Shown here: positions 43,122-51,585 of the stretch, one piece after another
How positions within the stretch are numbered: the stretch's first letter is position 1
Layout: each line of letters begins with the position of its first letter
Assembly (NCBI GenBank): GCA_910575695.1
Contig: CAJTGJ010000012.1
Coordinates: 48,803-112,802 of the forward strand
Origin: Oscillospiraceae bacterium
Lineage (GTDB): Bacteria; Bacillota; Clostridia; Oscillospirales; Oscillospiraceae
Direction of reading: 5' to 3'
Length of the DNA: 64,000 nt
Translations under genes and position numbers: made by a program
The notes under the pieces: model-generated
What the model was told of the DNA's origin: nothing
What the model saw: only the letters and a program-made list of their open reading frames with translations
Database searches by the model: none

Positions 43122-45554
43122 ATGACCGCTCAAGTGAAAAACAGCCGGAGGGTCCGGCCGGAGTGGGACGCGCTCCTGCCCTCCCTGGCGCCGGAGCGCC
43201 GGGGGGTGATGGAATTTTTTCTCAGGAGCCTGCCGGACAGCGATCTGGACAGCTATCCCCTGGAACTGTTCCTGCGCTTTGCCGGACACGCCCTGTTTTT
43301 GTTGGAGGCAGCCCCCTGGTGCCCCGGCCTGGATGACCCTGTGTTTTATCACTATGTGGCCCAGCCCCGGGTGAACGACGAGGACCTGTCCTTCCATCGG
43401 GATATTTTTTGTTCCGCCCTGATGCCCCGGATCGTGGGCCTGCCCGCCATGGAGGAGCGGATTCTGGAGGTCAACCGCTGGTGCTGTGAGCACGCCTCCT
43501 ATCAGGCCCAGGATGAGCGCACCGCGTCCCCTCTGACGGTATACCGCTGCGGCAGCGGGCGGTGCGGGGAGGAATCCGCGTTTCTGGTGTCCGCCCTGCG
43601 CAGCGTGGGCATACCCGCCCGGCAGGTGTACGCCCCCCGCTGGTCCCACTGCGATGACAACCACGCCTGGGTGGAGGCCCTGTGTGACGGCGAATGGCGG
43701 TACTTAGGGGCCTGCGAGCCGGAGCCGGTGCTGGACCGGGGCTGGTTTGACACCGCGGCCTCCCGGGCGGTGCTGGTACACAGCAGGCTGTTCGGGCGGG
43801 AGGAGGCCCTTCCGCCGGGGGAGGATTTGGGGCAGGAGGGGGGCGTCACATGGCTCAACCAGACCGCCAGGTATGCCCAGACCACCCTGTACACCTTCCG
43901 GGCGCTGGTGGACGGCCGGCCCGCCGCCGGGGCAAAATTCCACTTGCAGATTCTGAACGAAGCGGCGTTCCACACCATCGCCGTGCTGACCGCCGGCGAG
44001 CGGGGGACGGCCCAGGCGGAGCTGGGCAGGGGCAGTATCCACGTGCTGGCCGTACTGGACGGCCTTACCGCCGAGGGGGAGTGCGGAGCGGACGGCATCG
44101 TCCTGCACCTGGCCCCGCCTCCTGCGGGGGACACCCATTGGAAGGATTTTGAGTTTCACGCCCCGGCGGCAAGCCGTCCCGCCCCGGCGGCGCTCAGACC
44201 GGAACAGAAGGCCCGGAGGGCGCGGGAGCGGCGGCAGGGGGAGCTTTTGCGGCAGAGGCGTCTGGACAGGGCGTTCCAGCCCGGTCCGGAGGGCTGTGAG
44301 GACCTGCTTCGGAAAGCCCGGGGGAACCGCGGGGAGATCTGCGCCTTTCTCACCGGGCCGGACGGGAAGTACCGGGAAAAGCTGGTGCGCACTCTGTGGG
44401 ACAAGGATCTGCGGGATGTGACCCGGGAGCTTCTGGAGGACCATCTGGCCAATCTGCCGCCCTGGAAGGGCGGTGTGCCGGAGACGGTCTACTGGCGCTG
44501 GGTGGCCTGCCCCCGGATTGCGTTGGAAAAGCTGACCCCCTGGCGGGGGGCGCTGAAGGGGTGGCTGAAGGATTGGTCGGGCGCCCCGTCCCAGCTGAGG
44601 CTGTATGTGCGGGAACTGCTGGAGGAGCCGGAGGGAGCGGTGTTTGACCGGCTGTATTGGCCCCCGGAGGCGGCGCTGGAGGCGGGGGAGTGCGACGAAA
44701 AGAGCCGGGACCTGCTATTGGCGGCGGCTCTGCGGACGCTGGGCGTCCCCGCCCGGCTGAGGCCGCTGGACGGTGCGCCGGAGTATTGGGAGGACGGCGG
44801 ATTCCATCCGGCGGCGCCGGAGGAGACGGCGGTGCTCCGCCTGACCTGCCCCGGCGGACTGCCCCGGCATGGCCGGGACTGGAGCCTGTCCCGGTGGACG
44901 GGGGAGGGCTGGCGGCGGCTGGACCCGGAAGGGGAGCGGCGGGGCAGCGGACTGGCGCTGACCCTGCCTGCGGGGCGCTACCGGCTGATGACCACGGTGC
45001 GCCTGCCCGGCGGGGACCAGCTTGCCGCCCGGCGGGAGCTGGAGCTGAGCCCGGGAAAGCAAAAGCGCGCTGTCCTGCGCCTGCGGCCCTGCTCGGTGGA
45101 GGATCTGCTGATTCATCAGGAACTGCCCGCCATTCCGGCGAAAACGCTGGACGGCACGGAGGTTCCCGACCTGTTCCGTATGGGAACGGGGCCGGTGCTG
45201 GCCCTGTGGCTGGAGGAGGGCGGCGAGCCCACCGAACACGTGCTGAACGAGCTGATGGAGCACCAGGGGCCTCTCCCCGCAGGACTGCTGTTTCTGGTCC
45301 GGAGCCGGGACAGCCTGAGCCAGCCCACGCTGGAGCGGGCGCTGGCGGCGCTGGACGGGGTGCGGGTGCTGCTGGACGACTGGGCGTATGATCTGGAGGC
45401 TGCGGCCCGGTGCCTGGGCCGCGACCCGGACCTGCCGCCGCTGATGGTGCTGTGCGACGGCGCGGGGGAGGCGGTGTACAGCGACAGCGGCTACCGGGTG
45501 GGGGCGGTGGAGCTGGCCCTGCGTCTGGCCGGGGGGATGCGCCCCGCTGATTGA
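43122..45554 (+). CDS. Transglutaminase-like domain protein with thioredoxin-like C-terminus
   Basis: An 810-residue soluble protein. A transglutaminase/protease core spans about residues 110-215 with the Cys148 (GRCGEES), His181 (NHAWVEA) and GACEPE (about 197-201) positions of the triad; the acidic residue is Glu where Asp is usual. A beta-rich region follows, then a basic linker (about 350-375, RRARERRQ), a helical middle region, and a C-terminal domain (about 660-800) of thioredoxin-like appearance (PDLFRMGTGPVLALWLEEGG) but without a CxxC. No signal peptide. Reaction and substrate unknown. Confidence 0.8.
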   Translation: MTAQVKNSRRVRPEWDALLPSLAPERRGVMEFFLRSLPDSDLDSYPLELFLRFAGHALFLLEAAPWCPGLDDPVFYHYVAQPRVNDEDLSFHRDIFCSALMPRIVGLPAMEERILEVNRWCCEHASYQAQDERTASPLTVYRCGSGRCGEESAFLVSALRSVGIPARQVYAPRWSHCDDNHAWVEALCDGEWRYLGACEPEPVLDRGWFDTAASRAVLVHSRLFGREEALPPGEDLGQEGGVTWLNQTARYAQTTLYTFRALVDGRPAAGAKFHLQILNEAAFHTIAVLTAGERGTAQAELGRGSIHVLAVLDGLTAEGECGADGIVLHLAPPPAGDTHWKDFEFHAPAASRPAPAALRPEQKARRARERRQGELLRQRRLDRAFQPGPEGCEDLLRKARGNRGEICAFLTGPDGKYREKLVRTLWDKDLRDVTRELLEDHLANLPPWKGGVPETVYWRWVACPRIALEKLTPWRGALKGWLKDWSGAPSQLRLYVRELLEEPEGAVFDRLYWPPEAALEAGECDEKSRDLLLAAALRTLGVPARLRPLDGAPEYWEDGGFHPAAPEETAVLRLTCPGGLPRHGRDWSLSRWTGEGWRRLDPEGERRGSGLALTLPAGRYRLMTTVRLPGGDQLAARRELELSPGKQKRAVLRLRPCSVEDLLIHQELPAIPAKTLDGTEVPDLFRMGTGPVLALWLEEGGEPTEHVLNELMEHQGPLPAGLLFLVRSRDSLSQPTLERALAALDGVRVLLDDWAYDLEAAARCLGRDPDLPPLMVLCDGAGEAVYSDSGYRVGAVELALRLAGGMRPAD

Positions 45555-45560
45555 GCGAAA

Positions 45561-45600
45561 AAAGCCGCAGGCCCGGGGTGCGGGCCTGCGGCTTTGATGG
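45561..45600. terminator. Terminator between the transglutaminase-like gene and ridA
   Basis: A perfect 15-base-pair stem (45561-45575 with 45581-45595), loop GGGTG; the A run before it makes it strongest for the minus strand. Confidence 0.82.
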
Positions 45601-45605
45601 TTTTG

Positions 45606-45980
45606 TTATTTGACAGCGACGGCCTCAATCTCAAACAGCGCCCCCTTGGGCAGAGCGGCAACCTGGACGCAGGAGCGGGCGGGGGCCTCGCCGGGGAAAT
45701 ACTTGGCGTAGATGGCGTTGATGGCGGCGAAGTCGTTGATGTCCGCCAGGAACACGGTGGTTTTTACCACGTCGGCACAGCTCATCCCGGCGGCGGACAG
45801 CACGGCGCTCAGGTTGTCCAGGGCCTGGGCGGCCTGGGCCTCTACGCCCTGGGGCAGCTCGCCGGTGGCGGGGACCAGGCCCAGCTGGCCGGAGGTGTAC
45901 AGGGTATTGCCCGCCAGCTTGGCGTGGCAGTAGGGGCCGACGGCGGCGGGGGCGCTGCTGGCGGTGATGGTTTGATTCAT
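45606..45980 (-). CDS. ridA: RidA family reactive intermediate/imine deaminase
   Basis: A 124-residue YjgF/YER057c/UK114 protein that hydrolyses reactive enamine/imine products of PLP enzymes. GPYCHAKLAGNTLYTSGQLG, the Arg in APARSCVQVAALPKGALFEIEAVA and the length are standard. The ATG at 45980 has AAGGAG eight bases upstream and is preferred to a GTG nine bases earlier. Confidence 0.93.
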   Translation of the reverse strand: MNQTITASSAPAAVGPYCHAKLAGNTLYTSGQLGLVPATGELPQGVEAQAAQALDNLSAVLSAAGMSCADVVKTTVFLADINDFAAINAIYAKYFPGEAPARSCVQVAALPKGALFEIEAVAVK

Positions 45981-46095
45981 GGGAAGCACTCCTTTGTTGG
46001 GAAATGGCCCGCGGTGCGGGGCTGTTGACGATCATTATAGCAGGAATCAAAAGGAATGCAAGACCGTCAAACATTTTTTTGCGCCTTGGGAATAC

Positions 46096-46124
46096 TTGAC
46101 AAGATGGAGCGTATAATTTAAAAT
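46096..46124 (+). promoter_or_regulatory. Promoter of the cytidylate-kinase-like gene
   Basis: TTGACA (46096-46101), 17 bases, TAAAAT (46119-46124). Confidence 0.72.
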
Positions 46125-46196
46125 ATAATTGTAAGAAATCACAGTGCCCGTATGCCCGGTGCTGGCGGACGGCCCGACGGGAAAGGAAGTAATCAT

Positions 46197-46820
46197 ATGA
46201 AGATCATTACCATCAGCCGTGAATTTGGAAGCGGCGGCAGAGAGCTTGGAAGGCGGCTTGCCGATGTATTGGGGTTCGACTATTACGACAGGGAGATCAT
46301 CACCGCCATCGCCCAGGCCCAGGGGATGGACGAGGGCTATGTGGAAAAGGCGCTGGAGGACCACGCGTGGCAGCACATCCCGCTGACCTATGGCCGCTCC
46401 TTTGCCAGCAGCGCCATTCTGCAATCCACCCAGACCAATCTGCTCATCGAGCAGAAAAAGGTGCTGGACGGCATCGCCAGGGCGGGGAAGGACTGCGTGA
46501 TCGTGGGCCGGGACGCGGACGTCCTGCTGGCGGACCAGAAGCCGTTCAGTATGTTCGTGTGCGCCGATCTGGAGGCCAGGATCCAGCGGTGCATGGAGCG
46601 GGCCCCGGAGGGGGAGGGGCTGAGCCGGAAGGCCATCGAGCAGAGCATCCGGCGCATCGACAAGGCCCGGGCCAGGAGCCGGGAGATCATTTCGGACAGC
46701 AGGTGGGGCCAGGGAGGCAGCTACTGCCTGACGGTGAACACCACGGGCTGGCAGATCAAGGACCTGACCGGGGCGGTGGCGGACTATATCCGCCGCTGGT
46801 ACGAGCGCAGCGGGGCGTGA
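46197..46820 (+). CDS. Cytidylate kinase-like family protein
   Basis: A 207-residue P-loop kinase of the cytidylate kinase-like (CMK2) family. The P-loop is variant: ITISREFGSGGRELGRRL (about residues 4-21). A FDYYDREII segment and the LID-like RIDKARARS follow. These proteins are common in Clostridia and their substrate is uncertain. The ATG at 46197 has AAAGGAAG upstream. Single gene. Confidence 0.87.
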   Translation: MKIITISREFGSGGRELGRRLADVLGFDYYDREIITAIAQAQGMDEGYVEKALEDHAWQHIPLTYGRSFASSAILQSTQTNLLIEQKKVLDGIARAGKDCVIVGRDADVLLADQKPFSMFVCADLEARIQRCMERAPEGEGLSRKAIEQSIRRIDKARARSREIISDSRWGQGGSYCLTVNTTGWQIKDLTGAVADYIRRWYERSGA

Positions 46821-46833
46821 GCATTTCTCACGA

Positions 46834-46871
46834 AAATCAGCGGCGGCGAACCGGCCGCCGCTGATTTGTTT
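46834..46871 (+). terminator. Terminator-like hairpin after the kinase gene
   Basis: A 14-base-pair stem (46834-46847 with 46854-46867), six-base loop, then GTTTGGG. Confidence 0.65.
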
Positions 46872-47020
46872 GGGGGAGGGCAAAAGGGGAGCCGGGGCGC
46901 TGGCGCTCCGGCTCAGAGGAATGGAGAATAGAATGAAAAAGAAAAAGCATCTCTTGCAAGGATTATAATACTGGGAATCCATTACAAAAGTTCGGGTGGA
47001 ATTGTTACAAAAGTAATAAA
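46872..47020. other. AT-rich intergenic region with a hairpin and direct repeats
   Basis: It holds a GAGCCGG/CCGGCTC stem with an inner GGCGC/GCGCT dyad (46889-46914), a 15-codon frame starting with MENRMKKKKH (46921-46968) that is probably chance, and two direct copies of TTACAAAAGT (46982 and 47005) 23 bases apart. No gene is supported. Confidence 0.45.
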
Positions 47021-48208
47021 TCATTGTTCCATCCGCTTTAATTTCCCGCTGAGCCGCAGTCCCGCCAGGAGCAGGACGGGAAACACGACGCCCGCCAGGA
47101 TGCCCCGTTTCAAATCGTCCCCCAGGGCGCTGGACACCATGCCCACCAGGGTGGGGCCGCTGGAGCAGCCCAGGTCCCCGGCCAGAGCCATCAGGGCGAA
47201 CATGGCCGTCCCGCCCCGGGGCAGGCCCGCCGCCGCCTTGCTGAACGTCCCCGGCCACATGATGCCCACCGACAGCCCGCACACCGCACAGCCCGCCAGC
47301 CCCACCACCGGGCTGGGCACCAGGGAGACCACCAGGTAGGAGGCCGTACACAGCAGGGCGCTGCCCGCCATGAAGCGGTCCAGGTTGAGCCGCTCGCCGT
47401 ATTTCCCGTAAATGGCCCGGGACGTGCCCATGAGCACCGCAAAGGCCATGGGGCCCGCCAGGTCGCCCGCCGCCTTGCTGACGCCCAGACCGTTTTCCGC
47501 AAAGGTGGATGCCCACTGGCTCACCCCCTGCTCGCTGGCCCCGGCGCACAGCATCATCAGCAGGAATGCCCAGAACGTCTTCTGCCGGGCCAGCTCGCCC
47601 AGGGTCATGCCCCGCTGGCCCTCCTCCATTAGGGGCGGCATGGGCGCCCGGAGGAACGCGATCATGTTCCCCAGGGGGACCAGCGCCCACGCCAGCGCCA
47701 GCATCCGCCAGTGCCCAATGCCCAGGAGGGCGAAAAACAGAGTGGAGATCAGCACCACCCCCACGTGGCCCCAGCAGTAGAAGGAGTGGAGCAGGCTCAT
47801 GGCCTGCTCCTTGTGGTCAGAGGGGCACGCCTCCACCACCGGGCTGACCAGCACCTCCAGCAGCCCGCCGCCCACGGCGTATACCGCCACCGCCAGCAGG
47901 ATGCCCATAAAGGGATCTGGCATGGCCTCGGGGAGGACAGCCAGCAGGGCCAGTCCGGCGGCGGCCAGCGCGTGGGCCAGCACCATGGACGCCCGGTAGC
48001 CGATCCGGTCCACGAAGCCCACCGAGGCCAGGTCCACCAGGAGCTGGAGGCCGAAATTGATGGTGACCAGCATGGTGATCCGGGACAGGGGGATGTGGTA
48101 GCTGCTCTGGAAGGTGAGGAACAGCAGCGGCACGAAGTTATTGACGATGGCCTGGACGATGTAGCTGGCGAAGCAGGCGCGGATCGTCTTTTGGTATTGG
48201 TTTTTCAT
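47021..48208 (-). CDS. MFS transporter
   Basis: A 395-residue membrane protein with about 12 helices in two halves. The N-terminus MKNQYQKTIRACFASYIVQAIV leads into helix 1; the loop 2-3 has VDLASVGFVDRIGYR in place of the canonical motif A. Resembles FucP/NasA-like sugar or drug MFS. Substrate unknown. ATG at 48208 has GAGGTGG. It is followed upstream by an esterase gene 35 bases away on the same strand. Confidence 0.84.
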   Translation of the reverse strand: MKNQYQKTIRACFASYIVQAIVNNFVPLLFLTFQSSYHIPLSRITMLVTINFGLQLLVDLASVGFVDRIGYRASMVLAHALAAAGLALLAVLPEAMPDPFMGILLAVAVYAVGGGLLEVLVSPVVEACPSDHKEQAMSLLHSFYCWGHVGVVLISTLFFALLGIGHWRMLALAWALVPLGNMIAFLRAPMPPLMEEGQRGMTLGELARQKTFWAFLLMMLCAGASEQGVSQWASTFAENGLGVSKAAGDLAGPMAFAVLMGTSRAIYGKYGERLNLDRFMAGSALLCTASYLVVSLVPSPVVGLAGCAVCGLSVGIMWPGTFSKAAAGLPRGGTAMFALMALAGDLGCSSGPTLVGMVSSALGDDLKRGILAGVVFPVLLLAGLRLSGKLKRMEQ

Positions 48209-48243
48209 GGGTTCCACCTCTGAAAACTGAGATAAAACGGGAA

Positions 48244-49197
48244 TCAGGACAGCAGGAATGTTCCGATGCGCTCCATGGCCTCGGCGGCCTTTTTGATGGG
48301 CAGCATTTGAAATACGTGCCACATTTCCGTCCACTCCTCCATCCGGCACAGCACCCCTGCGGCCCGCATACGGTCCCGGAGCTGCTCGGAGTCGGAATAG
48401 AGGAGCTCGTTGCCCCCCACCTGGATCAGCGTGGGCGGGAAGCCGGTGAAATCCCCGAACAGGGGGGAGAGCATGGGGTCCGCCAAGTCGGCGCCGTTGG
48501 CGTATACCCGCCGCACGGCCTGGACATAGTCCATGGTGATGGTGGGGTCCTGCTTGGCCCGCTGGGTGTAGGACGCCCCGCTGGCGGTCATGTCCGTCCA
48601 GGGGGACAGCAGCACCAGCCGCCGGGGGAGCTGCCGCCCCTCCGCCTTCAGCCGGTGGAGCAGCACCAGGGCCAGGTTCCCCCCGGCGGAATCCCCGGCC
48701 ACGGTGATGTCCCGGGCTCCGTAGCCCTGGTACATCAAATGGTCCCACACCCGCACCGCGTCGTCCACCGCCGCCGGGTAGGGGTGCTCCGGGGCCAGAC
48801 GGTACTCGAAGCAAAGCGTCTCCCAGCCGGTGGCGTGGGACAGCTTGGAGGCCAGGGGGCGGGAGTAACCCAGGTTACCGCTGGTATAGCCGCCGCCGTG
48901 GCAGTACAAAATAATCTTTTCCCGGGTATGGCCCCAGTCCGGCCGCACCCACGCGGCCCTCATGCCCGCGAGGTCAAAGGATTCCCAGCGCATCCCCAGC
49001 ATAGGGGAAAACAGGCGGCCCAGAAGCTCCTGGGCGGCCCGCTGGCGGGCCAGGTCGTCCGGGGCCATGGATTCCTCGGCGCTGACGGAGTGGATGGCCT
49101 TGAGCGCCTTCATCAGCGCGGCCAGCTGTTTTTCCTCCGCGCGCTCTTTTTTTTCCTTGGATCTGATGCTGCGAAGCCGCATGGATTTGCGTTCCAC
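48244..49197 (-). CDS. Alpha/beta hydrolase, hormone-sensitive-lipase-like
   Basis: A 317-residue esterase/lipase. HGGGYTSG forms the oxyanion hole, GDSAGG carries the nucleophile Ser, and Asp in LLYSDSEQL and His in MWHVF complete the triad. The GTG at 49197 is chosen because AAGGAGG precedes it; no ATG is placed as well. Cytosolic. Substrates are probably short acyl esters. It shares a strand with the MFS gene and is divergent from the condensation-like gene. Confidence 0.87.
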   Translation of the reverse strand: MERKSMRLRSIRSKEKKERAEEKQLAALMKALKAIHSVSAEESMAPDDLARQRAAQELLGRLFSPMLGMRWESFDLAGMRAAWVRPDWGHTREKIILYCHGGGYTSGNLGYSRPLASKLSHATGWETLCFEYRLAPEHPYPAAVDDAVRVWDHLMYQGYGARDITVAGDSAGGNLALVLLHRLKAEGRQLPRRLVLLSPWTDMTASGASYTQRAKQDPTITMDYVQAVRRVYANGADLADPMLSPLFGDFTGFPPTLIQVGGNELLYSDSEQLRDRMRAAGVLCRMEEWTEMWHVFQMLPIKKAAEAMERIGTFLLS

Positions 49198-49283
49198 AGG
49201 AAGCCCTCCTTCGTGTTTTTTCAACGGCGCCCTATTGTAGCATAGTTCCCGCCTCTTTTCAATGGCGGAACGCGGCCTGCTCC

Positions 49284-49312
49284 TTGCGCTTTCACAGGGG
49301 GTGTGGTATAGT
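49284..49312 (+). promoter_or_regulatory. Promoter of the condensation-like gene
   Basis: TTGCGC (49284-49289), 17 bases, TATAGT (49307-49312) preceded by TGTGG; the same composite as upstream of the MscS gene. Confidence 0.75.
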
Positions 49313-49405
49313 CAAGAGGCACAGGTTCTGACCGCGCGGCATGACGCGCGGCCGGTTTTTGACGAGAAGCCTGGGTTCCATTCAAAACCAGCAAGGGAGG
49401 CGCCT

Positions 49406-50695
49406 ATGCCGCAGGAACAGAACTGGTACCGGCTGGACAACGCCGGAGTGCTCTACTCCGCGCTGAAAAAGGAGAAATACGCCCCGGTTTACCGCTTTTC
49501 GGCGGTGATGGCGGAAAAGGCGGACCCGGACGCGCTCCAACGGGCGGTGGACCGGACCATGCCCCGGTTCCCCAGCTTCCGGGTGCGCATCCGCAAGGGG
49601 TTTTTCTGGTGCTATTTTGAGCCGAACAACAAGCCGGGGCCCTTCGTGCGGCCCGACATCGCCAACCCCTGCCAGCCCATGCGGGACAAATCGGACAACG
49701 ATTGGCTGATCCGGTTTTACTATTACGAGAACCGCATCTCCTTCGAGGCGTTCCACGCCATCTCCGACGGGGCGGGGGCCATGTCCTTTTTCCGGACGGT
49801 GCTGGCGGAATACCTGCGGGAGCGGGGGGCAGACATCCCCCCAGACCAGCTGCTGATCGACATGGACCAGCCCCCCGAGCCGGAGGAGCTGGAATACGGC
49901 TACAGCAGGTACGCGGGGAAGCGGGTCCGCCGGGGGAGGCTGGAGCGGACGGCCTATGCCAATACCAGCCCCCGGGAGCCGTTTTACACCCTGAACGTGA
50001 CCATGGGGCTTATGTCGGCGGCGGCGGTGAAGGCCAGGGCCAAAGAGCGCCGCGCCACCATCACGGAATACCTGACGGCGGTGCTGTTTTTGGCTCTGAT
50101 CGAAAAGCAGAGGGCGGAGCGCCCGCGCCGGGAGAAGCCGGTGGCTCTGGCCATCCCGGTGAACCTGCGCGGCTGGTTTCCCACCCGGACGCTGCGCAAT
50201 TTCTTGCTGACCGTGCGGCCCTGTGTGGACCCGGCCCTGGGGGACTATACCCTGGACGAGCTGATCCGGTATGTCCACCATTTCATGGGGCTGTCCCTGA
50301 ACCGGCCGGAGATGCAGGCCACCATTACCGGAAATGTCAGGTTTACCCAGAACCGCTTTTTGCAGTGCATCCCCCTGGCGCTGAAGCAGCCCATTCTGGC
50401 CTTCTCCTACTGGCTGGTGGGCGTCCGGCCCTACACGGCCACCTTTACCAACCCGGGGGTTATGGCCCTGCCCCCCTCCATGCAGCCCCATATACAGCGT
50501 ATGGAAGTTATTTTGGGTCAGGCCACCCGGCCGTCGCCTCACTGCGCGGCCATCAGCTGCGGGGACACCCTGGAGGTGACCTTCGCGGGCACCGGCGTGT
50601 CCAGCGAGACGGAGCGGCGGTTCTTCACCTGCCTGGTCCGGGAGGGCATTCCGGTGAAGGTGATCTCCAACCGGGCCCAGCAGGCCATATTCTGA
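49406..50695 (+). CDS. Condensation/alcohol acetyltransferase-like protein
   Basis: A 429-residue CoA-dependent acyltransferase-fold protein of the condensation/AATase/WES superfamily. The catalytic motif is HAISDGAG (His near residue 119), the HxxxDG type. A second structural motif typical of the fold (ATFTNPG region near residue 350) follows. An acyl transfer to an alcohol or amine is inferred; the acceptor is unknown. It forms a two-gene unit with a zinc-ribbon membrane protein 12 bases downstream, a pairing known in Clostridia. CAAGGGAGG precedes the ATG. Confidence 0.78.
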   Translation: MPQEQNWYRLDNAGVLYSALKKEKYAPVYRFSAVMAEKADPDALQRAVDRTMPRFPSFRVRIRKGFFWCYFEPNNKPGPFVRPDIANPCQPMRDKSDNDWLIRFYYYENRISFEAFHAISDGAGAMSFFRTVLAEYLRERGADIPPDQLLIDMDQPPEPEELEYGYSRYAGKRVRRGRLERTAYANTSPREPFYTLNVTMGLMSAAAVKARAKERRATITEYLTAVLFLALIEKQRAERPRREKPVALAIPVNLRGWFPTRTLRNFLLTVRPCVDPALGDYTLDELIRYVHHFMGLSLNRPEMQATITGNVRFTQNRFLQCIPLALKQPILAFSYWLVGVRPYTATFTNPGVMALPPSMQPHIQRMEVILGQATRPSPHCAAISCGDTLEVTFAGTGVSSETERRFFTCLVREGIPVKVISNRAQQAIF

Positions 50696-50707
50696 GGAGG
50701 GAAGCGG

Positions 50708-51412
50708 ATGTCATATTGTGTCAACTGCGGCGTGGAGCTGGACAGCACGGCGAAATTCTGCCCCCTGTGTCAGACGCTGGTGTGCAATCCCAACCAGCCG
50801 GTGGACCGGAACAGTCCCACCCCGTTCCCTATGGAGCGGGAGGAGGTGCCCTTGGCCCCCCGGCGCGCGGCGGCGGTGCTGATTTCGGTGATGCTGGGCT
50901 CGGCGGGGCTTTGCTGCGGGCTGCTGAACCTGGTGCTGCTGGCCAGCCAGCCCTGGTCCCTGTATGTGATCGGGGCGGCGGCCATGCTGTGGGTGTTTGT
51001 GGTGCCGCCGCTGCTGTGGCGGAAGCTGCCGCTGACGGCGGCGACGCTGCTGGACGGGCTGGCCATTGGGCTTTACGTGCTGCTGATCGCCTGGGAGGTG
51101 GACGGATTGGACTGGTACCTCCATCTGGCGCTGCCTGCCACGGTGCTGCTGGCGGTGATCCTGCTGGTCCAGGGGCTCCTGTTCCAGCGGCGGCAGATGA
51201 GCATCCTGTCCACCCTGGCGGTGGTCATTGCGGCTGTGGCGGTGTTTGTCATGGGGCTGGAGCTGCTGGGGGACCTGTATTTTCATGGGGCGTGGGGTCC
51301 ATCCTGGTCGCTGGTGGTGCTGATTGTGGCCGTGGGGCTGGAGATCCCGCTGATGGTGGTGCGCCGGGTGCCGGGTCTGCGCAGAGAGGCCCGGCGGCGG
51401 TTCCATATGTGA
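50708..51412 (+). CDS. Zinc-ribbon membrane protein
   Basis: A 234-residue protein: N-terminal zinc ribbon with CVNC and CPLC (residues about 4-21), a short linker, then six hydrophobic helices (about residues 53-210). Matches the DUF6320-type small zinc-ribbon membrane proteins. It is coupled to the acyltransferase gene and may supply or receive a lipid product; this is an inference from position. Confidence 0.82.
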   Translation: MSYCVNCGVELDSTAKFCPLCQTLVCNPNQPVDRNSPTPFPMEREEVPLAPRRAAAVLISVMLGSAGLCCGLLNLVLLASQPWSLYVIGAAAMLWVFVVPPLLWRKLPLTAATLLDGLAIGLYVLLIAWEVDGLDWYLHLALPATVLLAVILLVQGLLFQRRQMSILSTLAVVIAAVAVFVMGLELLGDLYFHGAWGPSWSLVVLIVAVGLEIPLMVVRRVPGLRREARRRFHM

Positions 51413-51535
51413 GATGCGTTATGAACGCGGGCATATTTTGACGCCAAGACGGAGGATGGGCGGAAAAACGGACTGCCTGGATGGTGGGCCGGCTCGATCA
51501 GAATCTGAAACCGATATAATCGGCTTTGACTAGAA

Positions 51536-51584
51536 TCAAGGGGGATTCCACCAAACGGTGAAATCCCCCTTGAGCGATTTTTTG
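51536..51584 (+). terminator. Terminator of the acyltransferase unit
   Basis: A 12-base-pair stem TCAAGGGGGATT (51536-51547 with 51562-51573), inner CACC/GGTG pairing, then GCGATTTTTTG. The 120 bases before it hold no gene. Confidence 0.82.
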
Positions 51585-51585
51585 T

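Noticed and set aside
46921..46968. A 15-codon frame (MENRMKKKKH...)
   Set aside because: Weak ribosome site, no conservation evidence and no neighbour logic; probably chance in an AT-rich pocket.
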